Shown here: positions 7,883 to 17,184 of the stretch, one piece after another
Layout of the letters: each line of letters opens with the position of its first letter
Numbering within the stretch: the first letter of the stretch is position 1
From: UBA1715 sp964346725
Lineage (GTDB): Bacteria > Bacteroidota > Bacteroidia > Bacteroidales > UBA1715
Direction of reading: 5' to 3'
NCBI GenBank assembly: GCA_964346725.1
Contig: CAYFVM010000006.1
Coordinates: forward strand, 1 to 64,000
Length of the DNA stretch: 64,000 bases
Position numbers and translations under genes: made by a program
Notes under the pieces: generated by a model
The model's database searches: none
What the model was told of the DNA's origin: nothing
What the model saw: only the letters and a program-made list of their open reading frames with translations

Positions 7883-9160
7883 TTAATATGCAAACAATGG
7901 ATATTGTGTCATCATATCGTTTACCGTCTTTTTAACTGATGCAATTGTAGCTTCAGTTGGATTGCACAACACGGTATCAATAAGGGTAACAATTTGTTTG
8001 ATTTCGTTTTCTTTCACGCCACGAGTTGTAATAGCCGGTGTACCGAAACGCAATCCTGATGTTTGGAAAGCACTACGAGTATCAAAAGGAACTAAGTTCT
8101 CGTTAGTAGTGATGTCGGCAGCAACCAATGCATCTTTTGCAGCCTTACCCGTCAATTCAGGGAATTTAGAGCGAAGGTCAACCAACATAGAGTGGTTGTC
8201 GGTTCCATCAGAAATAATCTTATAGCCAACGTTCATGAAAGACTCTGCCATTACTGCAGCGTTTGTCTTTACTTGTTTTTGATATACCTTAAATTCTGGA
8301 GTAAGTGCTTCGCCAAATGCTACTGCTTTTGCAGCAATCACGTGTTGCAACGGACCACCTTGCATACCTGGGAACACTGCTGAGTTAATCAATTGTCCCA
8401 TAGTTTTTACAACGCCTTTTGGAGTGGTTTTGCCCCATGGATTTTCGAAGTCTTTTCCAATGATAATAACACCACCACGAGGACCACGCAAGGTTTTGTG
8501 AGTTGTTGATGTTACAATGTGAGCATATTTCACAGGGTTGTTCAACAATCCGGCAGCGATTAAACCTGCAGGGTGAGCCATATCAATCATTAAAATAGCA
8601 CCGATTTTGTCAGCGATTTCGCGCATACGAGCGTAATCCCATTCACGACTATATGCAGAACCACCACCAATGATTAACTTTGGTTTCTCAGCCAATGCAA
8701 TGCGTTCCATTTCATCATAGTCAACACGACCTGTTTCTTTGTTCAAGAAATAAGGAACCGGTTTGTAAATAAGACCTGATGTATTTACCGGAGAACCGTG
8801 AGACAAGTGACCTCCGTGGTTCAAATCCAAGCCCATGAATTTATCGCCCGGGTTTAAGATAGCTAACAACACAGCACCGTTTGCTTGCGCACCAGAGTGA
8901 GGCTGCACGTTGGCGAATTCTGCGCCATACAATTCTTTAAGACGTTCAATTGCTAATGTTTCTATTTCATCAACAACCTCGCACCCTCCATAATGACGCT
9001 TGCCCGGATATCCTTCTGCATACTTGTTGGTGCAGTATGAACCCATAGCTTGCATAACTTGGTCACTCACAAAGTTTTCCGACGCAATCAATTCGATGCC
9101 TCGCATTTGTCTTTGATGTTCTTTTTCAATTAAATCAAAGATTGTAGTATCTCTATTCAT
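7883..9160 (-). CDS. glyA: Serine hydroxymethyltransferase
   Basis: The 425-aa PLP enzyme interconverts serine and glycine with THF. The Schiff-base lysine lies in 'TSTTHKTLRGPRGG', and 'ELIASENFVSDQVMQAMGSYCTNKYAEGYPGKRHYGGC' blocks at residues 22-60 are diagnostic. Length and start are normal. It has its own terminator and appears to be a single-gene unit. Confidence 0.98.
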   Translation of the reverse strand: MNRDTTIFDLIEKEHQRQMRGIELIASENFVSDQVMQAMGSYCTNKYAEGYPGKRHYGGCEVVDEIETLAIERLKELYGAEFANVQPHSGAQANGAVLLAILNPGDKFMGLDLNHGGHLSHGSPVNTSGLIYKPVPYFLNKETGRVDYDEMERIALAEKPKLIIGGGSAYSREWDYARMREIADKIGAILMIDMAHPAGLIAAGLLNNPVKYAHIVTSTTHKTLRGPRGGVIIIGKDFENPWGKTTPKGVVKTMGQLINSAVFPGMQGGPLQHVIAAKAVAFGEALTPEFKVYQKQVKTNAAVMAESFMNVGYKIISDGTDNHSMLVDLRSKFPELTGKAAKDALVAADITTNENLVPFDTRSAFQTSGLRFGTPAITTRGVKENEIKQIVTLIDTVLCNPTEATIASVKKTVNDMMTQYPLFAY

Positions 9161-9282
9161 CTGTACAATTTTTTATTAGATGCAATACAAAAGTATTAAA
9201 AAAGTGTTTTGAGCTATTCCACACATAACGCAAGATATTAACAATTTATGTGCGTTATGGTTAATGGGAATGATGCACAAAT

Positions 9283-10794
9283 TTACTCGTCAATAATGTT
9301 CAACATTTTGAGCGTTGCCTTAATGGCAGCGGTTGTTTGGTCTAAATCCAAACCACGTGTTTTGAACGAGCGCGAGCCATCATTCCACGTAATCAGTGTT
9401 TCAACCAAGGCATCGGTTTTTCCACCCGGCGGAATGGTTACCACATAGTCTTCAAGTCTTGGTATGGTAATATTTCTACGGTCGTATATTTTATGAAGTG
9501 CTTTCATGAGCGCATCATATTGTCCATCACCCGCAGACGTTTCTTCGTACACAACACCATCAATTTTCAGACTAATGGTTGCCACCGGTTTCATACCCTT
9601 TACATTGCACACATAGTAATTTTCTATCTCCACGTGCTGTTCCGTCTTCTTGTTGTCCATAACCTCACGAGCTATGTAGTACAAGTCTTCGGTGGTGATT
9701 GTCTCTTTTCTATCGCCTAGTTCCACCACACGTGCCGTGATTTGTGCTTTAATGTCTGCGCCAAGCTCTAGCCCGAGTTCTTGCAAGTTTTTCTCAATAT
9801 TTGCCTTACCTGATGTTTTTCCGAGCGCATATTTACGCACACGACCAAAACGTTCGGGAATCAATTCGTTGCAATATAAGTCACCTTTTTTGTCACCATC
9901 GGCATGAACACCGGCGGTTTGGGTAAATACATTTTCACCGATGATTGGCATATTAGATGCAACCCGAACTCCGGAAATTGTTTCAACCAGTTTACTGATC
10001 TTGTTCAAAGAAATCTCCTGCACGGTGGTGAGCAAGTGCAAATGATCGTGAATACAGGGAACAATAGTTGACAGTGGCGTATTTCCTGCACGTTCGCCCA
10101 ATCCGTTCACTGATGTATGTATGCCGTTGAAACCTGCAGTAAGCGCTGCAGTTGAATTTGCAACCGCTAAACCATAATCGTTGTGCCCGTGAAAATCGAA
10201 ATGGAGATTTGGATAGCGAGCACGGATTTCTTTGCAGTATTGGTATGTTTCTTTTGGATAGAGTATTCCGAGCGTGTCAGGCAACATGAATCGTTTGATT
10301 GACATCTGCGAAAGATTGTCGAGTATGTAATATACGTAATCGACTGAATGGCGCATACCATTTGACCAATCTTCCAAATACACGTTTACGTTTATTCCAA
10401 GACTCTCTGCGTATTCTATGTTTTCCTTGATGTCGGCAAGATGTTCTTCGGGAGATTTGCGCAATTGTCCTTCCAACTGCCGCAATGAACCTTTGCAAAG
10501 CAAATTAATGCACTTGCCTCCGGCTTTATTTACCCAATCAATAGATATATGTTTATCGAGGAAACCGAGTATTTCGATTTTATCAACGCAATGCACTTCT
10601 TTAGCCCATGCTAAAATTCTTGAAGCACAATCAAATTCTCCGCGAGAGACACGAGCCGAAGCAATTTCGATTCGACTTACTTTCACTTCATTCAACAAAT
10701 GTTTTGCTATCGACAATTTTTCTTTATCGGTAAAGGCCACACCGTTGGTTTGCTCGCCATCTCGCAACGTGGTATCGATTATTTCAACAAACAT
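9283..10794 (-). CDS. 2-isopropylmalate synthase/citramalate synthase family protein with LeuA regulatory domain
   Basis: The 503-aa product is a HMGL-like TIM-barrel acyltransferase: 'IIDTTLRDGEQTNGVAF' at the N-terminus, 'HFDFHGHNDYGLAVANS' for the metal-binding His pair, 'NGLGERAGNTPL', then 'TQTAGVHADGDKKGD'. The C-terminal part (about 370-500) fits the LeuA allosteric dimer domain. Such proteins are a second LeuA-like enzyme in many Bacteroidota; condensation of acetyl-CoA with 2-oxoisovalerate or with pyruvate cannot be told apart by eye. No leuB/leuCD neighbours are present, so the pathway context does not help. Confidence 0.8.
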   Translation of the reverse strand: MFVEIIDTTLRDGEQTNGVAFTDKEKLSIAKHLLNEVKVSRIEIASARVSRGEFDCASRILAWAKEVHCVDKIEILGFLDKHISIDWVNKAGGKCINLLCKGSLRQLEGQLRKSPEEHLADIKENIEYAESLGINVNVYLEDWSNGMRHSVDYVYYILDNLSQMSIKRFMLPDTLGILYPKETYQYCKEIRARYPNLHFDFHGHNDYGLAVANSTAALTAGFNGIHTSVNGLGERAGNTPLSTIVPCIHDHLHLLTTVQEISLNKISKLVETISGVRVASNMPIIGENVFTQTAGVHADGDKKGDLYCNELIPERFGRVRKYALGKTSGKANIEKNLQELGLELGADIKAQITARVVELGDRKETITTEDLYYIAREVMDNKKTEQHVEIENYYVCNVKGMKPVATISLKIDGVVYEETSAGDGQYDALMKALHKIYDRRNITIPRLEDYVVTIPPGGKTDALVETLITWNDGSRSFKTRGLDLDQTTAAIKATLKMLNIIDE

Positions 10795-10926
10795 AGTTTT
10801 TATCTTTGCTGCGAAAATACGATTTTTGCATGATATTAAAAAAATAAAAAAACGATTAGTCCAAAGATGAACGTAATACGCTAATTGTATAACAAAGAGT
10901 GATTTAAATTCCGAACAACTGCGTGT

Positions 10927-12204
10927 TTAGAAATTCATTGTAGTGGTTGAAGTTGAATCTAAACGAGCTATTGGATTCAAATATTCAGAGTACATATTCA
11001 CAAATACCGGAGCAGCTTTTTGTGCTAATGAATTCGGAGAATTGAGCAACATAGCCATTGCTATCTGTTTCTCTGGCCAGACTACTACTTCAGCACGATA
11101 TCCTTGTACAAATCCACCATGATATAAGATTTGTTCGTTTTTGTAAGTATATACACGCCAACCCATACCATAGTCTTTTGAGTACAAGTCTCCTCCCCAA
11201 TATCTTGCTGACTTTTGTGGAATATGAACATACGGAGTTGAAATTTCTTTGAGAGTATTTGGTGACACCACACGAGGATAGTTTCCCAAAATTGCATTAA
11301 GCCAAATTCCCATATCGGAAATACTTGCGTTTACTCCCGCTGCTGGTGCTGTTGTGTAGTAACGGTCGTTTAATTCACAAGCTCTATAAGAGAGCGTTTT
11401 TGCCGAAACCATTTTGTGTGGGTAGGCAAAATTCTTTGAATCAACAAAACCATTGAACCCCACGGATGCATCTCGCATACCAAGTGGTTGGAATATAAAC
11501 TCCGACATAAGGTCGGCGTATGTCATACCGGTGCGCAATTGCAATACGGTGTCCAACAAGCTGAACATTACATTTTGATATGCATAATGTTGCCCCGGAT
11601 TGGCATCAATTTTTGCCACATAGAGTTTATCATAAATCTGATGCATAGACAACCCACTTTCAACGTATGGGTCAAAGGAATAGGCAAGTAAACCTGATGT
11701 GTGACTCAATACATTGCGCAATGTTACATATTCCTCATTGTACGTTTTTGATAAATTCAACGATGGTAAATATGCAATTATTGGAGTGTCCAAATTAATA
11801 GCCTCACGCTCTGTCATTTTAGCAGCAAGCACACCGGCAAATCCTTTAGAAACAGATGCCAAACGGAAACGAGTATGTTCATTCACCGAATCATGAGTTC
11901 CGGCACGTTTTACACCATACGGTTGGCAAAAAACAACTTGTCCTTTATAGACAATAGTCATTGCGCCACCAACAGAATGAAGAGAATCAAATTGTGATTG
12001 GAAATATTCAGAAAATTCCGATACAAAATCGGCTACTTCATTGTAACGATTAATTGTATCGAGTGTATTAGTCTGAGGATTAGAAGAGGTATTAGATGTT
12101 GGATAATAATCGGAAACGTATGCGCCTTTTTGAGTTTGTATGGTGTAGCCTAGATATCCAACCAATAAAACCAAGCTCAATGTTATTATATGTCGTATTT
12201 TCAT
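10927..12204 (-). CDS. Serine hydrolase, beta-lactamase (class C/ DD-peptidase-like) family
   Basis: The 425-aa protein has an N-terminal membrane anchor or uncleaved signal (residues 5-21) without a lipobox, a Ser/Thr/Asn-rich linker, then a class C beta-lactamase-fold domain. The catalytic tetrad S117-V-S-K120, the Y209-Q-N211 motif and the 'HGGFVQGY' block replacing KTG are all visible. Such enzymes may be esterases, D-amino-acid peptidases or peptidoglycan hydrolases; antibiotic hydrolysis is not implied. It stands alone, with a 415-base non-coding region upstream. Confidence 0.85.
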   Translation of the reverse strand: MKIRHIITLSLVLLVGYLGYTIQTQKGAYVSDYYPTSNTSSNPQTNTLDTINRYNEVADFVSEFSEYFQSQFDSLHSVGGAMTIVYKGQVVFCQPYGVKRAGTHDSVNEHTRFRLASVSKGFAGVLAAKMTEREAINLDTPIIAYLPSLNLSKTYNEEYVTLRNVLSHTSGLLAYSFDPYVESGLSMHQIYDKLYVAKIDANPGQHYAYQNVMFSLLDTVLQLRTGMTYADLMSEFIFQPLGMRDASVGFNGFVDSKNFAYPHKMVSAKTLSYRACELNDRYYTTAPAAGVNASISDMGIWLNAILGNYPRVVSPNTLKEISTPYVHIPQKSARYWGGDLYSKDYGMGWRVYTYKNEQILYHGGFVQGYRAEVVVWPEKQIAMAMLLNSPNSLAQKAAPVFVNMYSEYLNPIARLDSTSTTTMNF

Positions 12205-12619
12205 GAAAAATTCAATTCTGTTTACAAAAGTCAGAATTTTTTTTCTTTTTGCAAAGAAATGAAGGTCAATATTTTACAAAAAATGGGAAATAACGACAAT
12301 TTACGGAAGGAATACCCTATGCGGCAATACGGGATTTTAAGAATTTGGATTGATTGTTGAATCTATTGTATAAGCCCTACGGGCTAAAAAATATTTCGGC
12401 ACAATCCTTTCTATTAAAATACAAGTCTTCACGGACTTGATGTAACATACCGTTTCATTTTTTCACAACACTACGAAATCTCAACCCCGGAGGGGTTCCA
12501 TTTTATTAGCATTCAATTCACCATTAAAATCTTTTTTGACCGTAGGGCATACATTGTTGTAAAAAAAATGGCGAACACACTGGTCCGCCATAATTCATAA
12601 CTCATAAACAATAACTCGT
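12205..12619. other. Non-coding region with several short REP-like palindromes
   Basis: No coding region is supported here. It holds AGCCC-TAC-GGGCT (12373-12385), CAAGTC/GACTTG (12422-12439) and AACCCC-GGA-GGGGTT (12483-12497), plus the half-site CCGTAGGGCAT near 12540. Each palindrome is short, G/C-rich in an A/T-rich background and built round CGG or ACGG. They look like members or remnants of dispersed extragenic palindromes. The right end contains the terminator of the lipoprotein operon. Confidence 0.6.
12561..12591 (-). terminator. Terminator of the barrel-lipoprotein operon
   Basis: On the minus strand ATGGCG (12591-12586 complement) pairs with CGCCAT (12573-12568 complement) across a 12-base loop and is followed by eight T residues. 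It lies 29 bases past the stop of the last lipoprotein gene. Confidence 0.7.
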
Positions 12620-13303
12620 CTACTCTTCTTTCGGTGCCATATCCACCAATTTCATTTCATCTACATAAATTTCGGCGGTACCTTCAAATGACATAATCAT
12701 CTGACTGATTTCTACCGGATTCAAACCCGAATCAACAAAACGGAAATATTTCAATGGGATGGTTATTTTTTTCCACGTTGAATTTAAACCGAAGCCTTCG
12801 TAAAAACGGCTTCCACATGCAATTACGGGAGTTGATTTGTTATTGTTATCCAAGAAGCAGAAGTTCAATGGAACAGAACCGATTTCATCACCATCGGCAG
12901 TACGAGCCCAGAATTCAAGTGCCCATGTATCAATAATATCAGACATATCAACCGTTTGCCAATTGTTCCACATAAAACCTGAGCCTATCCAATCGCATCC
13001 TTTTTTTGATTTATCCCATTTAAGGTGCAAACTACCCATACCTTTATATACAATATTGCTTTCAACTGAGAAATCACGACAGGCATCCTTTTCAAACCCC
13101 CAACATCCGGGTAAGTTATCCAAGAAAATAGCCGAAGCAGTAAATTTTTCTACATAGTCGGCGTTTTTCTCTTGATTTATTGTGAAATACGGATCATTAT
13201 CTTCGGCAGTATCGAGAGCCATAGGAAGCATTTGCACGCCACAGCCTGACATCAAAAACAATCCTGCTACTACTACACTTGAAAAAAAGGCAATCTTTTT
13301 CAT
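12620..13303 (-). CDS. Lipoprotein with carbohydrate-binding-like jelly-roll domain (CBM11/CIA30-like)
   Basis: The product, 227 aa from the chosen start, has a lipoprotein signal (SGC, MKKIAFF start preferred over an ATG three codons earlier). Residues from about 60 on resemble a beta-sandwich glycan-binding module: 'DTWALEFWARTADG', 'GLNSTWKKITIPLKYFRF', and the closing 'AEIYVDEMKLVDM' follow the pattern of CBM11 and related galactose-binding-like folds. There is no catalytic signature. It is the last gene of the five-gene minus-strand set. Binding partner is not known; a sugar-polymer ligand is inferred from fold resemblance and from the glycosidase locus next door. Confidence 0.6.
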   Translation of the reverse strand: MKKIAFFSSVVVAGLFLMSGCGVQMLPMALDTAEDNDPYFTINQEKNADYVEKFTASAIFLDNLPGCWGFEKDACRDFSVESNIVYKGMGSLHLKWDKSKKGCDWIGSGFMWNNWQTVDMSDIIDTWALEFWARTADGDEIGSVPLNFCFLDNNNKSTPVIACGSRFYEGFGLNSTWKKITIPLKYFRFVDSGLNPVEISQMIMSFEGTAEIYVDEMKLVDMAPKEE

Positions 13304-13317
13304 ATCAATCATTTTTA

Positions 13318-14424
13318 TTATTCAACATTAGAACCATATATCGGGAACAGAGGACGTTTCTTGGTTATCACTAAGAAATCTATTGCCGTTTTCACGTCTC
13401 CCGCCTGACCGTTAGAAAACAAAGCGAATATAAATTTATCAACCTTGTCATAATCAAACGTTTTGCCTTCTGCCGGTTGAAATACCGACATTGGTACAGA
13501 AATTCCGTGCCATCCTTCCTTTACCGAGAATCTTGCATTATAACCAGCCTCAGTATTGTCCGTATTGTTTGCAAGCGCAATATACACACTAGTATTATCA
13601 AGATAGTCTGGAAAACCATACATAAAGAAATTGAGATAGGTAGTTGCCGTATCTGCTACCGTGATAGGATATAAACCGTTCGGTTGCGACCAGCCAGAAG
13701 TTTGGGCATACGTGAAACCTCCCCCATCTATATACCACTTTGTACCATCTTCTGTTCCCTGCATTAAGCAATACGTTGTTCCCTCAGGAACTGCCAAATC
13801 ACCATTTACATACGTAATACAAGATCCTTTATACACCGGAAGATATTTAGTATCAGTATTCACATTAGTAGACTCAAAACTACCGAAAATGCAATAATCA
13901 CTTGCTGTGAATGTTTCTTCTACTGCAGACGCAATCTTCACAACTGTTTTACACGTATCTACGCCGTAATAATCAGGAAAACGTAACGTAATGGTACACG
14001 TTTCACCAGCGGTAAACGAATGAGCCTCACCTTCAGTTTTTCCGAACAAATCTGTAATATTAAATGTTGTTTTTATTACAGAATAAGGAAAATACGAAGT
14101 AGAACCTGAACTTACATTTCCGTTCCATATAATATCGTCCAACGAAGCAGAATTACCACGAATGGTATCTGTCTGTCCCGATTCATTGCCCACAATCACT
14201 ATCTCCCAATTGGTTTCGGTATTCCATGCTCCTTGAAATGCAATTTCGTCACCATTGGCAAAATCAACTTCTATCGTGTCAGTAGTCGCCCCAACTACAT
14301 CGAATGTTTGTTCCGTTTTGAGTTTTACGTCCCAAATATCATCACTCTCATTACACGAGGTAACTCCAGCAAAAGAAAAAGCAATCAATGCACAAGTCAG
14401 TATATTTTTCGTATTCATATCCAT
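13318..14424 (-). CDS. Surface-type lipoprotein, tandem paralogue B (unknown family)
   Basis: The 368-aa lipoprotein has lipobox VTSC followed by NESDD, an acidic stretch like the lipoprotein export signal that sends Bacteroidota lipoproteins to the cell surface. An N-terminal Ig-like segment ('VDFANGDEIAFQGAWNTETNW') and a C-terminal jelly-roll-like segment ('WHGISVPMSVF', 'VKTAIDFLVITKKRPLFP') are shared with the gene just upstream at 14430-15419, so the two arose by tandem duplication. No catalytic motif was found. A role as a surface ligand-binding protein for the flanking barrels is inference. Confidence 0.65.
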   Translation of the reverse strand: MDMNTKNILTCALIAFSFAGVTSCNESDDIWDVKLKTEQTFDVVGATTDTIEVDFANGDEIAFQGAWNTETNWEIVIVGNESGQTDTIRGNSASLDDIIWNGNVSSGSTSYFPYSVIKTTFNITDLFGKTEGEAHSFTAGETCTITLRFPDYYGVDTCKTVVKIASAVEETFTASDYCIFGSFESTNVNTDTKYLPVYKGSCITYVNGDLAVPEGTTYCLMQGTEDGTKWYIDGGGFTYAQTSGWSQPNGLYPITVADTATTYLNFFMYGFPDYLDNTSVYIALANNTDNTEAGYNARFSVKEGWHGISVPMSVFQPAEGKTFDYDKVDKFIFALFSNGQAGDVKTAIDFLVITKKRPLFPIYGSNVE

Positions 14425-14429
14425 CGTGT

Positions 14430-15419
14430 TTAATTATAAAGTGGGAACAACGCATATCCCTTGGTGAGTATAAAATAATCAACCGCACATTTTGCTGCAC
14501 TCTCTGTTCCATCAACAGAGAAAAGAGAATAACCTCCTTCTACAATTGAATTATAATCGAACGGAGCACCAGTTTCGTTGCTCGTAGCTTTCAATTTTGA
14601 CAACGGAATAGAGATGGCGTTCCATCCTATGCCGGGAATTTTTATACGGTCTTGATATCCTATTTCTACCGCATTTTTGTCGCGGAAGAAAACGAACAAG
14701 GTAGATTTTTGGTAATAATTTGGATAACCATACACAAAGAAATTGATGTATGTTGTAGCCAGATTATCAACCTTGATAGTGTCGGATACAACCAACGAAT
14801 TCCCCGCTAAATAATATTTTCCACCTGATTCGTAGCCACTCATTTGCAAATACGTATTTCCTTGAGGAACAGGAATATTTTCACTTTCAGCAGTCATCAA
14901 CTGTGATTGTGGAAGTTGCACCCCATCTTCGGTAATAGGATTATTACCTCCCCAGCCTATGCCACCTATTGTTTCGTAATCCGAAAGCACAATACCATCG
15001 TAGGTGTACGTATTTGTTATCTTAATAAATGCAGAAGCTGTATCGGTATTATCATAATTTTCAAATGAAAGAACGGCTTCGCAAACCTCATTCGATTTAA
15101 AGAAAAGTCCATCGGATGTTCCATCCCATACAACAGAATCAATAGCTTTATCTTCACCTTTGAGTGTTTTTTTTGCTCCCGACTCTTTGCCGGTAATGGT
15201 TATAATCCATTTTGCATCAGTTTCCCATGAACCTGAAAATGCAACTGTTTCTTTTTGTGAGAAATCTACCTCAAGCACTTCCTGGTTTGTCTTAATGGCA
15301 AACGTGTCTATGGTAATTCCATATATGCTCGGGCCTACCATCTCCTCTTCGCACCCCGATGCAAAGAACAAAAATGCTGCAATTCCTATGAATGTCAATC
15401 GTTTCATACTCATAATCAT
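14430..15419 (-). CDS. Surface-type lipoprotein, tandem paralogue A (unknown family)
   Basis: The 329-aa lipoprotein has lipobox ASGC followed directly by EEE, an acidic surface-export-like signal. It shares the N-terminal block 'VDFSQKETVAFSGSWETDAKW' and the C-terminal 'WNAISIPLSKLK', 'CAVDYFILTKGYALFP' with the next gene, at similar spacing. The first ATG overlaps the stop of the upstream barrel gene as TAATG, consistent with translational coupling; an inner ATG four codons on (15407) gives a more typical MKR signal start. Function unknown; surface binding protein inferred. Confidence 0.65.
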   Translation of the reverse strand: MIMSMKRLTFIGIAAFLFFASGCEEEMVGPSIYGITIDTFAIKTNQEVLEVDFSQKETVAFSGSWETDAKWIITITGKESGAKKTLKGEDKAIDSVVWDGTSDGLFFKSNEVCEAVLSFENYDNTDTASAFIKITNTYTYDGIVLSDYETIGGIGWGGNNPITEDGVQLPQSQLMTAESENIPVPQGNTYLQMSGYESGGKYYLAGNSLVVSDTIKVDNLATTYINFFVYGYPNYYQKSTLFVFFRDKNAVEIGYQDRIKIPGIGWNAISIPLSKLKATSNETGAPFDYNSIVEGGYSLFSVDGTESAAKCAVDYFILTKGYALFPLYN

Positions 15420-17140
15420 TAGAACAGAACGTTAAACAACAAGAATGCTTGGTTTATCTTATACGAATTTCCTTCATCAAGATTGTCTTCCAAATTGAAA
15501 CGGTCGTATTGTGCCGTAAGCGAAATATTATCGTTAAAACGGTAGCGTAGTCCAACAGCAATAAGCATTTGACTGCCATCGTACGTTTCGCATTTGTATT
15601 TTACTGTTTCGTTGAAACCATTCAATTGTGCTTTGAAATCTGAACCTTTGTAGAACAACATTTTTGTTCCCAACAAGAAATCCAAACGGTTAAGAACTTC
15701 AATACTTGTACCTAAATCAATTGTGTGAGAATTCAAATCAACTGCTTCAACAAGCGCGTTTGATTGTTTGTAATAATGCTCTTCAGCACGATTTGCCATA
15801 GCAAATTGGTATCCGGCTGATAGGCTCACTGATTTATCCCAGTGGTACATTTTGTCGAAATTTACATTTCCACTCCAACGAGCCAACAAGTAGCTTTTCT
15901 TTGCATCTGTACCTTGTCCGGCAACGTCTTGTAAAAATTGTGCGTCAATTTTGGTGTCATATTTTCCATCAGCATTGGCATACGAAACAAGCAAATCAAA
16001 GCCTTGACGGTTTGGTGTTGCTTTTCCATACGGCGTTACGTTGTTGAAAATCATCTCATAATCCATCAAACCAAATGAAATAGCTTGGTTGTATATAGCA
16101 TCATCTGTAACTAAATCGAGTAAACTAATAGTGCGTGCGTATGAATTCTGGCCAACGGTTGGCAACACATTCACTTGCGATGTGTAATTGATACGTTTTG
16201 ATTGTGCTCCGGCGCTAAAGAAATTTTGGTCAACACGGCGGAATGACAACTCCGTCTTTAATTGATCTTTTGCTAATAATTTTCCTAAACCAATTTCGAA
16301 GAATGTACCGTTTACGTCAACGGTTTTAGCATCAGAAGTATCAGTATAATCAATTGACGAAACACCACCTTCACCAAACACATACAAGAGTTTAGCATCA
16401 ATGTGTGCATTTACAGTAGCTACACCGTTGGTATATTTCTCATACGAGGTTTTTGAAACGGTTTTTGGAATGTCGAACAAATTAATGTAGTTAGCACCAA
16501 GGTATGTTTTTTCATTAAAGTTAAATACCATACGACCACCACCTTGCAAACGATCTGGAGTTTTTCCATCGCTGAGACTTTTATTTCTCATCATGAATGT
16601 TGTGAAATCAATTGATTCTACAACTTTATCAAAGCCAAGACTCCAAGCCAAATCAACACCTTGATTGCGCCAATAGTTTCCTATATTGAAATTTTCTTGA
16701 TGACGAATTTCGCGAATAAAGTTGAATACGTGAGCTTCGTTGTTTGCTGCCTCACCATCACTATTATACAATGTATATTCTGTCATTTTTGAATCTATGT
16801 CGCCAAAACGATATTTGATAACCTTTCCAGCTACGCCTTTGATAGAAATTTCGCGTAATTCAAGCGATGAACCTTGTCCCCAGAAACCGCCAATGGCATT
16901 CTTGACACGCAATGTGGTATGAATACGCACAGCATCGTTCGGGTGAATATTGAGATGCAAATCAACCAAAGCCGCACCACCCAACGACTGATCAACATTT
17001 GACGTATCTTCCGATGCAAGCCAGTTGTGCAACATATCGCCTCGCGCAACACCATTGAATTGTATTTTGGGATTGGCTGTTTGTGCTTGTGCCAACATAC
17101 CTAAAAATGCAAGACCTATGAGAACGTATAACTTTTTCAT
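15419..17140 (-). CDS. Outer-membrane beta-barrel protein, no recognised family (barrel 2)
   Basis: The 573-aa product has a Sec signal ending AQAQ and no lipobox, alternating polar/hydrophobic strands throughout, and a C-terminal 'INQAFLLFNVLF' with terminal Phe, as outer-membrane barrels have. The pattern fits a porin or FadL-like channel in size, but no TonB box, plug domain or SusC block is present. Its stop overlaps the first ATG of lipoprotein A. It follows barrel 1 by 44 bases, so the two barrels and the lipoproteins look like one operon. Confidence 0.7.
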   Translation of the reverse strand: MKKLYVLIGLAFLGMLAQAQTANPKIQFNGVARGDMLHNWLASEDTSNVDQSLGGAALVDLHLNIHPNDAVRIHTTLRVKNAIGGFWGQGSSLELREISIKGVAGKVIKYRFGDIDSKMTEYTLYNSDGEAANNEAHVFNFIREIRHQENFNIGNYWRNQGVDLAWSLGFDKVVESIDFTTFMMRNKSLSDGKTPDRLQGGGRMVFNFNEKTYLGANYINLFDIPKTVSKTSYEKYTNGVATVNAHIDAKLLYVFGEGGVSSIDYTDTSDAKTVDVNGTFFEIGLGKLLAKDQLKTELSFRRVDQNFFSAGAQSKRINYTSQVNVLPTVGQNSYARTISLLDLVTDDAIYNQAISFGLMDYEMIFNNVTPYGKATPNRQGFDLLVSYANADGKYDTKIDAQFLQDVAGQGTDAKKSYLLARWSGNVNFDKMYHWDKSVSLSAGYQFAMANRAEEHYYKQSNALVEAVDLNSHTIDLGTSIEVLNRLDFLLGTKMLFYKGSDFKAQLNGFNETVKYKCETYDGSQMLIAVGLRYRFNDNISLTAQYDRFNLEDNLDEGNSYKINQAFLLFNVLF

Positions 17141-17184
17141 TCTTCTATGTATTTATTGATGAATAAATTTCTTTGTTACTATTA

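Noticed and set aside
10927..12204. Antibiotic-inactivating class C beta-lactamase
   Set aside because: The fold motifs are present but the KTG triad is replaced by H-G-G and the protein is membrane anchored; such proteins are usually esterases or peptidases.
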